Assembly (NCBI GenBank): GCA_965372135.1
Contig: CBDVBD010000028.1
Location: forward strand, 1-26,248
Direction of reading: 5' to 3'
Length of the DNA: 26,248 nt
From: CBDVBD01 sp965372135
Lineage (GTDB): Bacteria > Electryoneota > RPQS01 > CBDVBD01
Part shown: piece after piece, positions 16,213 through 23,773 of the stretch
Numbering within the stretch: position 1 is the stretch's first letter
How the letters are laid out: each line of letters starts with the position of its first letter
Notes under the pieces: generated by a model
Database searches by the model: none
What the model saw: only the letters and a program-made list of their open reading frames with translations
Told to the model about the DNA's origin: nothing
Position numbers and translations under genes: made by a program

Positions 16213-19200
16213 ATGCGCTGGTTGGAAGGACGATGCTTACGATTGATTGGGATTTTTACTGTGCTTGTGTGGATGCCGTTAGTGTTGATGGCGGGTGGGG
16301 AAGCGCAGTGGGTGGCGCTGGAATCCGATGCGCCGATCACGGCACCGGAGGTTCGTCTGATTTCTTCGGACGGCGTGCACACGGTCTTGGAAGTTACCAT
16401 GACCGGATTTTACCAGGAAACAGTCGAAGCGGAAGGTGTCAATTATCAGAAACTTTTGGTAACGGATAATTTGGCAGGGAAGCAGGTGGGGCATCCCGAT
16501 TTACCGGTGATCACGACCTTGGTGGGTTTGCCCGCCACCGGAACTTTCAGTGCTCAGGTGGCTTACGGGGAAGCGGAAACCTTTTCCGGATACCGGGTGT
16601 ATCCGGTTCAGGAACCGGAAGTTGACAGCCAGCCTACTGCGGAATTCATCATTAATCCTGCGGCTTACCGGCAGGATCGGATGCTGCCGGAACAGATGGC
16701 AGCGTTGGATGGTCCGCATATTTGGCGGGACTGCCGGGTGGTATCGCTGCAGGTTACCCCGTTTCAGTACAATCCGGTTACCGGTCAGTTGGACGTGTAC
16801 CGCAAGCTGAGAATTGAGGTAACGGCGGTTCCCGGAGCCGGTTCGAACCCCTTGGAAGGCGATCACAGCCAGGTGTCGCCCATGTTCGATAACATGTACC
16901 GAGCGGCGATTATCAACTACGATGAGATGAATTACCGGGTGATGGAGACAGACGAGCCTGCCATCAAGTATCTTATTATAACCAATTCCGCTGCAGAAAC
17001 CTACATCCAGCCTTTAGTGGATTTTCGCCACGCTCAGGGGTATCCGGTAGAGGTTCGCACGCTCGCCACTCCCGATTTCGATGAGCCTACTGAATTCAAG
17101 GCATATATCTCATCCTTATATTTGTCCGGTGGATTGGAATACGTGTTGATGGTGGGTGACGCCGGTACCGGAGCGAATAATGTGCCGATGTATTGGTGGA
17201 ATCCCGATGGCAGCAACGGGTCCTACAGCGACAGTTGGTACAGTTGCCTTGTGCCCGGGGATGATGACGATCATTATGCCGAAATCGCTATCGGCAGGAT
17301 CGTATATGATAACTTCACCGAGTTAACGCACCAAATCACGAAACTGATTGATTACCTGCGCACACCGGATACCTCAACAAACTGGGCGGAGCATACGTTG
17401 TTGGTAGCTCACCAGGAGCAGTATCCACTGAAATATACCCTGTGTAAAAACCAGATCGCAGCGTTTTCTTATGCCATTCAAACCGCAATTTTTGACAGCG
17501 TTTATGGCGGAAACGGCGGTACCAACACTGACGTAGTTAATTACATCAACAACACTGCGTGTGGTATCCTGAATTACCGCGGTCATGGGTCCGCCACGGA
17601 ATGGTGGCAATGGGGACCTTCCGGATCGTTGACAGTAACCCATATCGCTCAAATGCTTAATGAGAACCGTTTGTTCGTACATTTCGATGTCTGCTGCGAT
17701 AATATGGATATCATCAACCACCCTGGAGACTGCTTGGCGGAATCCTTTATGAAAGCTACTTACGCGGCGATTGCAATCAACGGCGCCATTATCCCCAGTT
17801 ATACCATCCCCAACCACGACTACGATAAGGAGATGTACAAAGCAGTGTACAACGAGGGGATCAACAACATCGGCTATGTCACCAATTTCGCAAATGTTAC
17901 CGTATTAAATGGTCACGGTACTCTGGGACGTTCCAACGCCAGGACTTATTTATGGTTGGGAGACGCCTGTATCGATGTGTGGACGAACACCCCGCAGACT
18001 TTAACGGTGAACCACATGCCGGTACACATGATTGGGATGGATACCTATGAGGTGGATGTGTTTGTCGGAGCCACACCGGTGGAAAATGCAATGGTATGTG
18101 CCCAGAACGACGAAGTGTATGCGGTGGGTTGGACTAATGCCAGCGGGCATGTCACATTGCAGTTCGAATCCGCACCTACCATCCCAGCCGATATGAATCT
18201 GATGGTAACCTCTCACAACTGTCTGCCCTACGAGGCGACCGTAACCATTACCCCGCCCGGTGGCGCCTATGTAACTTACAACAGCCATACCTTGAACGAT
18301 GCGTCGGGGAATAACAACGGGCTGGCGGATTACGGCGAATCGATCCTGTTGAACCTGACCATGGACAATGTGGGCGTAGATACCGCATACGGGGTGACGG
18401 TGACCGTTAGCACCGCTAACCCCTATATCACATTCACCGATGCCAGCGAATTTGTCGGTGATTTCCCAGCCGCCTCATCGATGACGTTGACCGGTGGTTT
18501 CGCATTTGACGTTGCTATAAATGCACCGGATTTGGAATTCGCTACTATCGATATTGTCGCCGAGGATAGCACCGATCAGACCTGGGAGAGCAGTTTCTCC
18601 ATACAACTGCATGCTACCGATATTGGTGTGTTGTCGGTAACGGTGGATGATGCAGCCGGCGGTAACGGCAACGGCAAGCTGGATCCCGGTGAATCCGCAT
18701 ATGTTTCGGTGTCGCTGTCCAATGACGGTTCCAGTGGCGCATCGAACATCACCACTGTTCTGACCACCGATTTCTCGTATTTGACGGTATTACAGGGTAG
18801 TGCTAATCTTGCCAATCTGGCAGCCTCCAGCAGCGGCACATTGACTCCGGATTATCAGTTGCAACTGGCATCCGGGAGTCCTGATCCGGCAATGGCGATG
18901 CTCTATTTTGAATTGACCGCCGATAACGGATTGCACAAGTACATGCTGTACAACTTGAGCTTGGGCGGGTTCTTTGACGATATGGAAGGCGGTCAGGGAA
19001 GCTGGATGCACACCAACGTGGAGCCGGGATTCACCGATCAGTGGCACTTATCCACGGAGGATTACAATTCTCCCACCCACAGTTGGAAGTGCGGGGATAC
19101 TGGAACCGCGACTTACGCGAACCTTTTGGATGCTGCCCTGGTCACGCCCACCTTGAATCTGCCGCCGGGATGCAAGCTGGAATTCGACCATTGGATCCAA

Positions 19201-20016
19201 GCGGAAACATCGGGTTATTACCCGGATTCCGCATACGACGGAGGAATCATTGAGATTTCGTTAGGCGGCGGCGCCTGGATGCAGGTGGTTCCTGAAGGCG
19301 GCTACAATACGACCATCCGTTTCACCGCCGGCGGCACAAACCCTTATACCGGTCCATTTCCGGGATTGCCCTGCTTCTCAGGGTCGATTGATTGGGCCCA
19401 TGTAACGGTTGATCTGTCCAGCTATTCCGGGGATTTACGGATTCGCTTCCGGTTCGGCAGCGATCAATCAGTGGGCATGGAAGGTTGGTATGTTGATGAT
19501 GTTAACATCATCTTGGAAAGCGGCGTCAGCGCTCCAACCAACTTGACAGCTCAGCAGGTATTGGATAATATTAACCTGACTTGGAATTCCCCCGGGTCTA
19601 CCGGTCTGGATGAATTGCTTAGCTACAATATTTTTCTAAACAGTGTCCAGATCGATTCGCTGATTTACGTCAACTCGTACCAGGATGATATGACCGGAAT
19701 GCCGGGTGGCAGTTACACCTACCATGTAACCGCGGTGTTCGATGAAGGCGAATCCGGGTTGTCCAATCCCGCCACCGTCAATTATGTTCCCGGCGGATCT
19801 TTGGAAGCGATTGAGGATTTAGTGATCTCAAGATTAGCTACCAATGTATTTCTCAACTGGTCGCCGGTTACCGGTGCCACCCAGTACAAGATCTACCGTT
19901 CCACCGATCCTTTTACCGGGTTTACCGAAATCGGCACATCGACCGCAGCCAGTTATCTTGATGCTGGAGTGGTGGGTGTAAAATATTTTTACCAGGTTAC
20001 GGCAACTGACGACTAA
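16213..20016 (+). CDS. Secreted C25-family (gingipain-like) cysteine peptidase, multidomain
   Basis: The product has 1267 residues. The signal peptide is residues 1-28, ending near MAGGEA. Residues 30-235 resemble the C25 propeptide (including MTGFYQETVEAEGV and GHPDLPVITTLVGLP). The peptidase domain runs about 250-590: KYLIITNS, the substrate-side GDDDDHYAEIAIGRI segment, the catalytic histidine in NYRGHGSATEW (H458) and the catalytic cysteine in FDVCCDN (C495 by alignment, with C494 next to it). Then come Ig-like and two NGNG-type beta domains (the second has DDAAGGNGNG), a MAM-like module (about 920-1105) closely resembling that of the M14 peptidase at 2557, and two FN3 domains, the last ending the protein. 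Like the M14 protein it has no T9SS sorting tail, although gingipains usually do. It is expected to digest proteins extracellularly. It is monogenic and closed by a terminator. Confidence 0.93.
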   Translation: MRWLEGRCLRLIGIFTVLVWMPLVLMAGGEAQWVALESDAPITAPEVRLISSDGVHTVLEVTMTGFYQETVEAEGVNYQKLLVTDNLAGKQVGHPDLPVITTLVGLPATGTFSAQVAYGEAETFSGYRVYPVQEPEVDSQPTAEFIINPAAYRQDRMLPEQMAALDGPHIWRDCRVVSLQVTPFQYNPVTGQLDVYRKLRIEVTAVPGAGSNPLEGDHSQVSPMFDNMYRAAIINYDEMNYRVMETDEPAIKYLIITNSAAETYIQPLVDFRHAQGYPVEVRTLATPDFDEPTEFKAYISSLYLSGGLEYVLMVGDAGTGANNVPMYWWNPDGSNGSYSDSWYSCLVPGDDDDHYAEIAIGRIVYDNFTELTHQITKLIDYLRTPDTSTNWAEHTLLVAHQEQYPLKYTLCKNQIAAFSYAIQTAIFDSVYGGNGGTNTDVVNYINNTACGILNYRGHGSATEWWQWGPSGSLTVTHIAQMLNENRLFVHFDVCCDNMDIINHPGDCLAESFMKATYAAIAINGAIIPSYTIPNHDYDKEMYKAVYNEGINNIGYVTNFANVTVLNGHGTLGRSNARTYLWLGDACIDVWTNTPQTLTVNHMPVHMIGMDTYEVDVFVGATPVENAMVCAQNDEVYAVGWTNASGHVTLQFESAPTIPADMNLMVTSHNCLPYEATVTITPPGGAYVTYNSHTLNDASGNNNGLADYGESILLNLTMDNVGVDTAYGVTVTVSTANPYITFTDASEFVGDFPAASSMTLTGGFAFDVAINAPDLEFATIDIVAEDSTDQTWESSFSIQLHATDIGVLSVTVDDAAGGNGNGKLDPGESAYVSVSLSNDGSSGASNITTVLTTDFSYLTVLQGSANLANLAASSSGTLTPDYQLQLASGSPDPAMAMLYFELTADNGLHKYMLYNLSLGGFFDDMEGGQGSWMHTNVEPGFTDQWHLSTEDYNSPTHSWKCGDTGTATYANLLDAALVTPTLNLPPGCKLEFDHWIQAETSGYYPDSAYDGGIIEISLGGGAWMQVVPEGGYNTTIRFTAGGTNPYTGPFPGLPCFSGSIDWAHVTVDLSSYSGDLRIRFRFGSDQSVGMEGWYVDDVNIILESGVSAPTNLTAQQVLDNINLTWNSPGSTGLDELLSYNIFLNSVQIDSLIYVNSYQDDMTGMPGGSYTYHVTAVFDEGESGLSNPATVNYVPGGSLEAIEDLVISRLATNVFLNWSPVTGATQYKIYRSTDPFTGFTEIGTSTAASYLDAGVVGVKYFYQVTATDD

Positions 20017-20031
20017 TACATTTCATAATAC

Positions 20032-20068
20032 AAAAAGGGCAGCGATTCGGTCGCTGCCCTTTTTTTTT
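20032..20068 (+). terminator. Rho-independent terminator of the C25 peptidase gene
   Basis: A perfect 14-bp stem (20032-20045 with 20051-20064) with a TTCGG loop is followed by T's, nine in a row in total. It lies 15 bases after the stop codon. Confidence 0.92.
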
Positions 20069-20148
20069 GCCATCGTATGGCTAAATTTTTTTATTTAAAA
20101 GTCGATATAGAATATGAATGGGTATATTTTGTCGAACCCTCTGACTTT

Positions 20149-20153
20149 AGGAG
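20149..20153 (+). promoter_or_regulatory. Shine-Dalgarno site fixing the MinD-like start at 20161
   Basis: AGGAG with a 7-base spacer precedes ATG 20161. The longer in-frame reading from 20077 starts only 9 bases beyond the preceding terminator's T-run and adds a non-conserved stretch ahead of the ATPase fold. Confidence 0.75.
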
Positions 20154-20160
20154 AATAGGG

Positions 20161-21177
20161 ATGGAAGCGACTTTGACTAAACCAAAAGTTTCGGAAGAGA
20201 GCCAATTATTGGGCAAAAAGCTCTTCGCAATTGCCAGTGGAAAGGGTGGCACCGGGAAATCCACCTTGTCCATCAATTTTTCCTTGGCATTAGCAGCGTT
20301 GGGTCACAAGGTGATTTTAGTGGATGCCGACCTTGGTGGTGCCGATTTGAATGTGCTGTTGAACATTCATCAGCCTCAGCACAGCTTGAAAGATTACTTA
20401 GACCGCACGGTCACTGACATCGAGGATATTCTTCAGGTTACTCCCACTACTAATTTCCAAGTGTTGCTGAACGGCAGCGATATCATCAGTGTTTCCAATC
20501 CCAACTGGAATGACAAGATGCGACTGATCCGGGGGATTCAATCCTTAAACGCCGACTATGTGATTGTGGATTTGGGTCCTGATATCGCCCACAACAACCT
20601 GGATTTCTTCAATGCGGCGTTCAATGGCTTCCTGATTACTCAGAATGTAGATACTATGATTATGGGGTTTTACCGGTTCCTAAAGGCGGCGTTTACCCGC
20701 CGAATTCGTTTCCATTTCCGCCGCTTCCCCGAAGTTGAAGATATAATTGACGAATATCGCGATAAGGGATGGCAGAAGGGCAGGTTCAATATTGTATCCC
20801 ATATCCGGTCATTGGGGCAGGATTATTCCAACATGATAGACAACATGCTCGACCAATACCGACCATCGGTGTTGTTCAATCGAGTGGTGGGAAGGGCTGC
20901 TAATACTACCGCGGAACGTATTTGCGAATTTGTGCGCCGGAACTACGGTTTTCGGCTGCGGATCGGCGGGTTTATTCCTGATGATAAACGCGTATCCAGC
21001 GCCTACGAGATGAATTTGCCCTTTATCTTTCGGTATCCACACTGCGATGCCAGCCAGGCGATGTTTGAAATGTTAAAGCTCAATCAGTTGAATTACACTG
21101 CCGCCGGTCAAGAAATTCGCAAGTTCGGCGCTTACGTATCGATTTTACGTCGTGAGGCGGACCGCTGGGGACTCTGA
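20161..21177 (+). CDS. MinD/ParA/FlhG-like P-loop ATPase
   Basis: The product has 338 residues. It has the deviant Walker A motif of the MinD/ParA class, SGKGGTGKST (26-35), with signature lysine K28 and P-loop lysine K33; a switch region VDADLGGADLN (54-64); and a Walker B-like VIVDLGPD. FIPDD, followed by PFIFRYPHCDASQ, matches the tail of MinD/FlhG proteins. A central insert of about 60 residues (RRIRFHFRRFPEVEDIIDEY, then KGWQKG) is basic and longer than in E. coli MinD. Such ATPases dimerise on ATP and position cell machinery on membranes or nucleoid. There is no MinC, FlhF, ParB or flagellar gene nearby, so the partner is unknown. The C-terminus (SILRREADRWGL) could be a short amphipathic membrane helix, but this is weak. 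It has its own terminator. Confidence 0.88.
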   Translation: MEATLTKPKVSEESQLLGKKLFAIASGKGGTGKSTLSINFSLALAALGHKVILVDADLGGADLNVLLNIHQPQHSLKDYLDRTVTDIEDILQVTPTTNFQVLLNGSDIISVSNPNWNDKMRLIRGIQSLNADYVIVDLGPDIAHNNLDFFNAAFNGFLITQNVDTMIMGFYRFLKAAFTRRIRFHFRRFPEVEDIIDEYRDKGWQKGRFNIVSHIRSLGQDYSNMIDNMLDQYRPSVLFNRVVGRAANTTAERICEFVRRNYGFRLRIGGFIPDDKRVSSAYEMNLPFIFRYPHCDASQAMFEMLKLNQLNYTAAGQEIRKFGAYVSILRREADRWGL

Positions 21178-21201
21178 CACAGTCGGAGTTCCTTTATAGA
21201 T

Positions 21202-21237
21202 AAACCCGGTCATTCATTCAATGATCGGGTTTTTTTA
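21202..21237 (+). terminator. Rho-independent terminator of the MinD-like gene
   Basis: A 13-bp stem (21202-21214 with 21220-21232) with one G-U pair and loop CATTC ends in a run of seven T. It lies about 25 bases after the stop codon. Confidence 0.88.
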
Positions 21238-21242
21238 TCTTT

Positions 21243-21297
21243 TCCCCCCTCTACTTGTCCGCCTACTGGCGGATTGTAGGGTGGAATAAAAGGGGGT
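21243..21297. repeat. Dispersed hairpin repeat, copy 2 (inverted relative to copy 1 at 2443-2489)
   Basis: The core 21251-21279 is a 26-of-29 match to the reverse complement of 2450-2478. The fold is TCCGCC, TACT, GGCGGA with outer CTAC/GTAG pairs, and flanking C- and G-runs. As with copy 1 it lies beside a terminator. Confidence 0.6.
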
Positions 21298-21388
21298 GAC
21301 AAGTGAATATAATATGCCTTATTCCAATACTGCGGAATGGGGCTTTTTCATTTCGCATAAAAAATTATCATAATATGTGTGTTGGGTC

Positions 21389-21417
21389 TTGACATTTCAA
21401 AAATAAAATATTATATT
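21389..21417 (+). promoter_or_regulatory. Strong sigma70-like promoter of the gene at 21532
   Basis: TTGACA (21389-21394), exactly 17 bp, TATATT (21412-21417). The leader to ATG 21532 is 114 bases and ends in AGGAG and GGAGG, the latter 4 bases from the ATG. Confidence 0.82.
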
Positions 21418-21531
21418 CATAAAACGACGGATAATTATAGTTATGCGAATAATTTTGATGAGCTTTGGGCATCATTGAAGCAAACTAATAGAAGCGCATG
21501 ACAAGCACAAAAAAAAGGAGAGGGAGGTACA

Positions 21532-23616
21532 ATGCGTAAGTTATTTATTGGTACGATGTGTATGATGCTGGTGTTGGTAAGCGCCAGCTTGGCAGAACCG
21601 ATGCAAGGTGGCGGAACCTGTGCTACTGCTACAGTCGTGGACACTCTTCCCTACACAGACAGCGGTGTGCTTGATGCCACCGATGACTGCGTCGGTCGTC
21701 CTTATTTCGATGTCTTCTATGTGTTGACTGCCCCGGTCGCAGGTCTCTATACCTTTGATATGTGCGACAGCTATGGTGATAGCTACATAAAGATTTGGAC
21801 AGGTGGAACCTGCTGTTCGGGTACCTCTGCTTATGGCGATGACGAATGCGGTGGCTTGGACCCAAGAAAAGCAATCACACTGGCTCAAAATCAAACCGTG
21901 TATATCGAGTGCGGATCCTATTGGTCCTCGGGATATGCCGGTATGGATTACTACTTTAATATTACCCCTCCGTTTTCGTATTTACCCGGGGATAATTGCT
22001 CGAGCCCGTTGGTAGTTTATTTGCCAGCACAGCTTCCTTATTCCGACCTTGCACAGCATACCTGCGATCGAGTTGATGATTACAGCAATACCTGTCTGGG
22101 ATTTTTCGATAGTGGCGAAGACATTATCTATGAAATTAATGTCACAGCTCCGGTGACTGTGGACATTTCGTTTTACACGACCACTACTTATACTGGAATG
22201 TGCATTGCAAACACCTGCCCTCCGGGCGCAAGCTGCATTGCCCTGACAACCAGTTATTACAGCGGTTGGCAGTACATGTATTATGTGGCGTTGACCACCG
22301 GAACCTATTGGATCATGGTCGATAATTCGTCCCCACCGACCTGTATCCCCTCGTTCGACTTATATATCACGGAGGCTCCGCCCCCGCCTCCACCGTATTA
22401 CTGGGCTAATAGCTGCGGTCAAGGCACTGGAACTCCCCATCCCGTATTTAACTGGGTGGAAGAAACCACTAACTCGGTGACCACCGGTCCCAGTATTACT
22501 CCTCAAGACGGGATTTTGGGCGATAGTGACTGGGAAGGTCCATTCCCCATCGGATTTACTTTCAATTATTATGGTGTCGATTATACAACCTTCATTATCA
22601 ACTCCGAGGGTTTCCTCACACTTGGGGACACCGATGTAAGGAATTTCGCAAATGTGTGCATTCCTAACACTGATCTACCCAATAACATGCTGGCATGGTT
22701 CTGGGATGATTTGAACGCCTATTCCGGTACCCCAAGTGTTTACTACGGCAATGGCATAGCCGATGGTCACTATGCTTTGATAGTGTCCTTTATGAATTAC
22801 GAGCAACATCAAAGTGCCGCCAGAATTTCGGCTCAAGTCATCTTAAAGGATAACAACAACATCAAGTACCATTACCAGACTATTGAATCCGGGTTTGTCA
22901 CCAGTAGCTCAACCATTGGCATTGAGAATTATGCCGGTCTCGTCGGCATTAATTACCTATGCAATGGCGCAGGTGGAAATTGCTTTGACCAGGGAATTGC
23001 CATTGAATTCGGACCCGACCAAACTCAATTGCCGGTGGAGTTGACCTCGTTTGATGCGGCTGCCATGAACGAAGCCGTTCGTCTACAGTGGACCACCGCC
23101 TCTGAAACTGGTAATGACCATTTCGCCCTCTACCGGTCAACCTCGGAAGCCGGAGAATTCACTCTGATCACCACAATAGCTGGTGTTGGTGAATCAGCCA
23201 CGGAAAACACTTACAATTACGTGGATCAGAACCTGACCAATGGCGTGACCTACTATTACCGCCTGGCGGATGTTGACATTAACGGTAATATCAATACTCA
23301 CGACATGACAGTTAGTGCGACGCCAGTCAGTGACGCTATGGGCATGGTCGTTACGGAGTACAAGTTGCATCAGAACTACCCGAATCCCTTCAACCCCAAT
23401 ACTACTATTGTCTATGACGTTAAAGAAACCGGTCATGTGACGTTGAAAATCTACAACCTGCTGGGTCGGGAAGTAGCTACCTTGGTGGATGAGTTGAAGG
23501 ATAACAACCGTTATCAAGTGACCTTTGATGCGTCCGGATTGGCTGCCGGTGTATACTTCTATCGTGTGAATGTGAATGATTTTAATGATGTTGCCAAGAT
23601 GGTAATTCTGAGGTAA
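21532..23616 (+). CDS. Secreted PPC-like multidomain protein with C-terminal T9SS sorting domain
   Basis: The product has 694 residues. The signal peptide is residues 1-21 (MRKLFIG, hydrophobic core, SASLAEP). Two beta-sandwich domains with many cysteines follow, at about 30-147 and 152-281; LYTFDMCDSYGDSYIKIW and YYVALTTGTYWIMVDN resemble bacterial pre-peptidase C-terminal (PPC) domains. A six-proline hinge lies at 283-288. Residues 300-495 form a third domain with IGFTFNYYGVDYTTFIINSEG, like nidogen-type or T9SS-associated modules. An LPVELTSF FN3 module (500-597) and the sorting domain (609-694: HQNYPNPFNPNTT, YNLLGREVATL, AAGVYFYRV, terminal AKMVILR) complete it. The last about 195 residues are clearly related to the end of the protein at 12844. 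No catalytic site is recognised; an adhesin or matrix role is inference. Promoter and ribosome site are among the strongest here, suggesting high expression. Confidence 0.85.
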   Translation: MRKLFIGTMCMMLVLVSASLAEPMQGGGTCATATVVDTLPYTDSGVLDATDDCVGRPYFDVFYVLTAPVAGLYTFDMCDSYGDSYIKIWTGGTCCSGTSAYGDDECGGLDPRKAITLAQNQTVYIECGSYWSSGYAGMDYYFNITPPFSYLPGDNCSSPLVVYLPAQLPYSDLAQHTCDRVDDYSNTCLGFFDSGEDIIYEINVTAPVTVDISFYTTTTYTGMCIANTCPPGASCIALTTSYYSGWQYMYYVALTTGTYWIMVDNSSPPTCIPSFDLYITEAPPPPPPYYWANSCGQGTGTPHPVFNWVEETTNSVTTGPSITPQDGILGDSDWEGPFPIGFTFNYYGVDYTTFIINSEGFLTLGDTDVRNFANVCIPNTDLPNNMLAWFWDDLNAYSGTPSVYYGNGIADGHYALIVSFMNYEQHQSAARISAQVILKDNNNIKYHYQTIESGFVTSSSTIGIENYAGLVGINYLCNGAGGNCFDQGIAIEFGPDQTQLPVELTSFDAAAMNEAVRLQWTTASETGNDHFALYRSTSEAGEFTLITTIAGVGESATENTYNYVDQNLTNGVTYYYRLADVDINGNINTHDMTVSATPVSDAMGMVVTEYKLHQNYPNPFNPNTTIVYDVKETGHVTLKIYNLLGREVATLVDELKDNNRYQVTFDASGLAAGVYFYRVNVNDFNDVAKMVILR

Positions 23617-23634
23617 GCAGATCATTCAGGAATT

Positions 23635-23674
23635 GAAAGCCTCAATCCGAATCTTTGGATTGAGGCTTTCTTCG
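23635..23674 (+). terminator. Rho-independent terminator of the gene at 21532
   Basis: A perfect 14-bp stem (GAAAGCCTCAATCC at 23635-23648 with 23657-23670) and an 8-base loop, with the T-rich part within the 3' arm. It lies 18 bases after the stop codon. Confidence 0.85.
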
Positions 23675-23678
23675 TAAT

Positions 23679-23764
23679 GTAGGGGTTTAGCATGCTGAAC
23701 TCCTACTTCGGTATATCTTTCGGGAAGCAAGCTTCCCGAAAACAAAGCGGCAGCAAGCTGCCGC
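23679..23764. repeat. Row of three intergenic palindromes (REP-like cluster)
   Basis: Palindrome A, 23679-23706: 13 pairs (two G-U) around core AGC-AT-GCT. Palindrome B, 23718-23741: perfect 11-bp arms around AA, core AGC-AA-GCT. Palindrome C, 23747-23764: perfect 8-bp arms around AA, core AGC-AA-GCT. They fill the gap between the convergent genes ending at 23616 and 23774. C, followed on the minus strand by CTTTGTTTT, may also terminate rtcB. Confidence 0.6.
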
Positions 23765-23773
23765 ATTCCAAAA

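Noticed and set aside
16838..16850. GGTTCGAACC, resembling a tRNA T-arm
   Set aside because: It lies within the C25 propeptide coding region and no cloverleaf or acceptor stem can be formed around it.
20123..20128. TATATT upstream of the MinD-like gene as a promoter -10 box
   Set aside because: No -35-like hexamer lies 16-18 bp upstream (AGTCGA at 17 bp), so it is not called.
20077..20160. N-terminal extension of the MinD-like protein from 20077
   Set aside because: A strong AGGAG at the right distance marks ATG 20161, and the extension begins almost inside the preceding terminator.
14699..21485. Shared 12-mer ATTGAAGCAAAC in two leaders (14699-14710 and 21474-21485)
   Set aside because: Dozens of exact 12-base matches are expected by chance in 26 kb, and its position relative to the two transcription starts differs.
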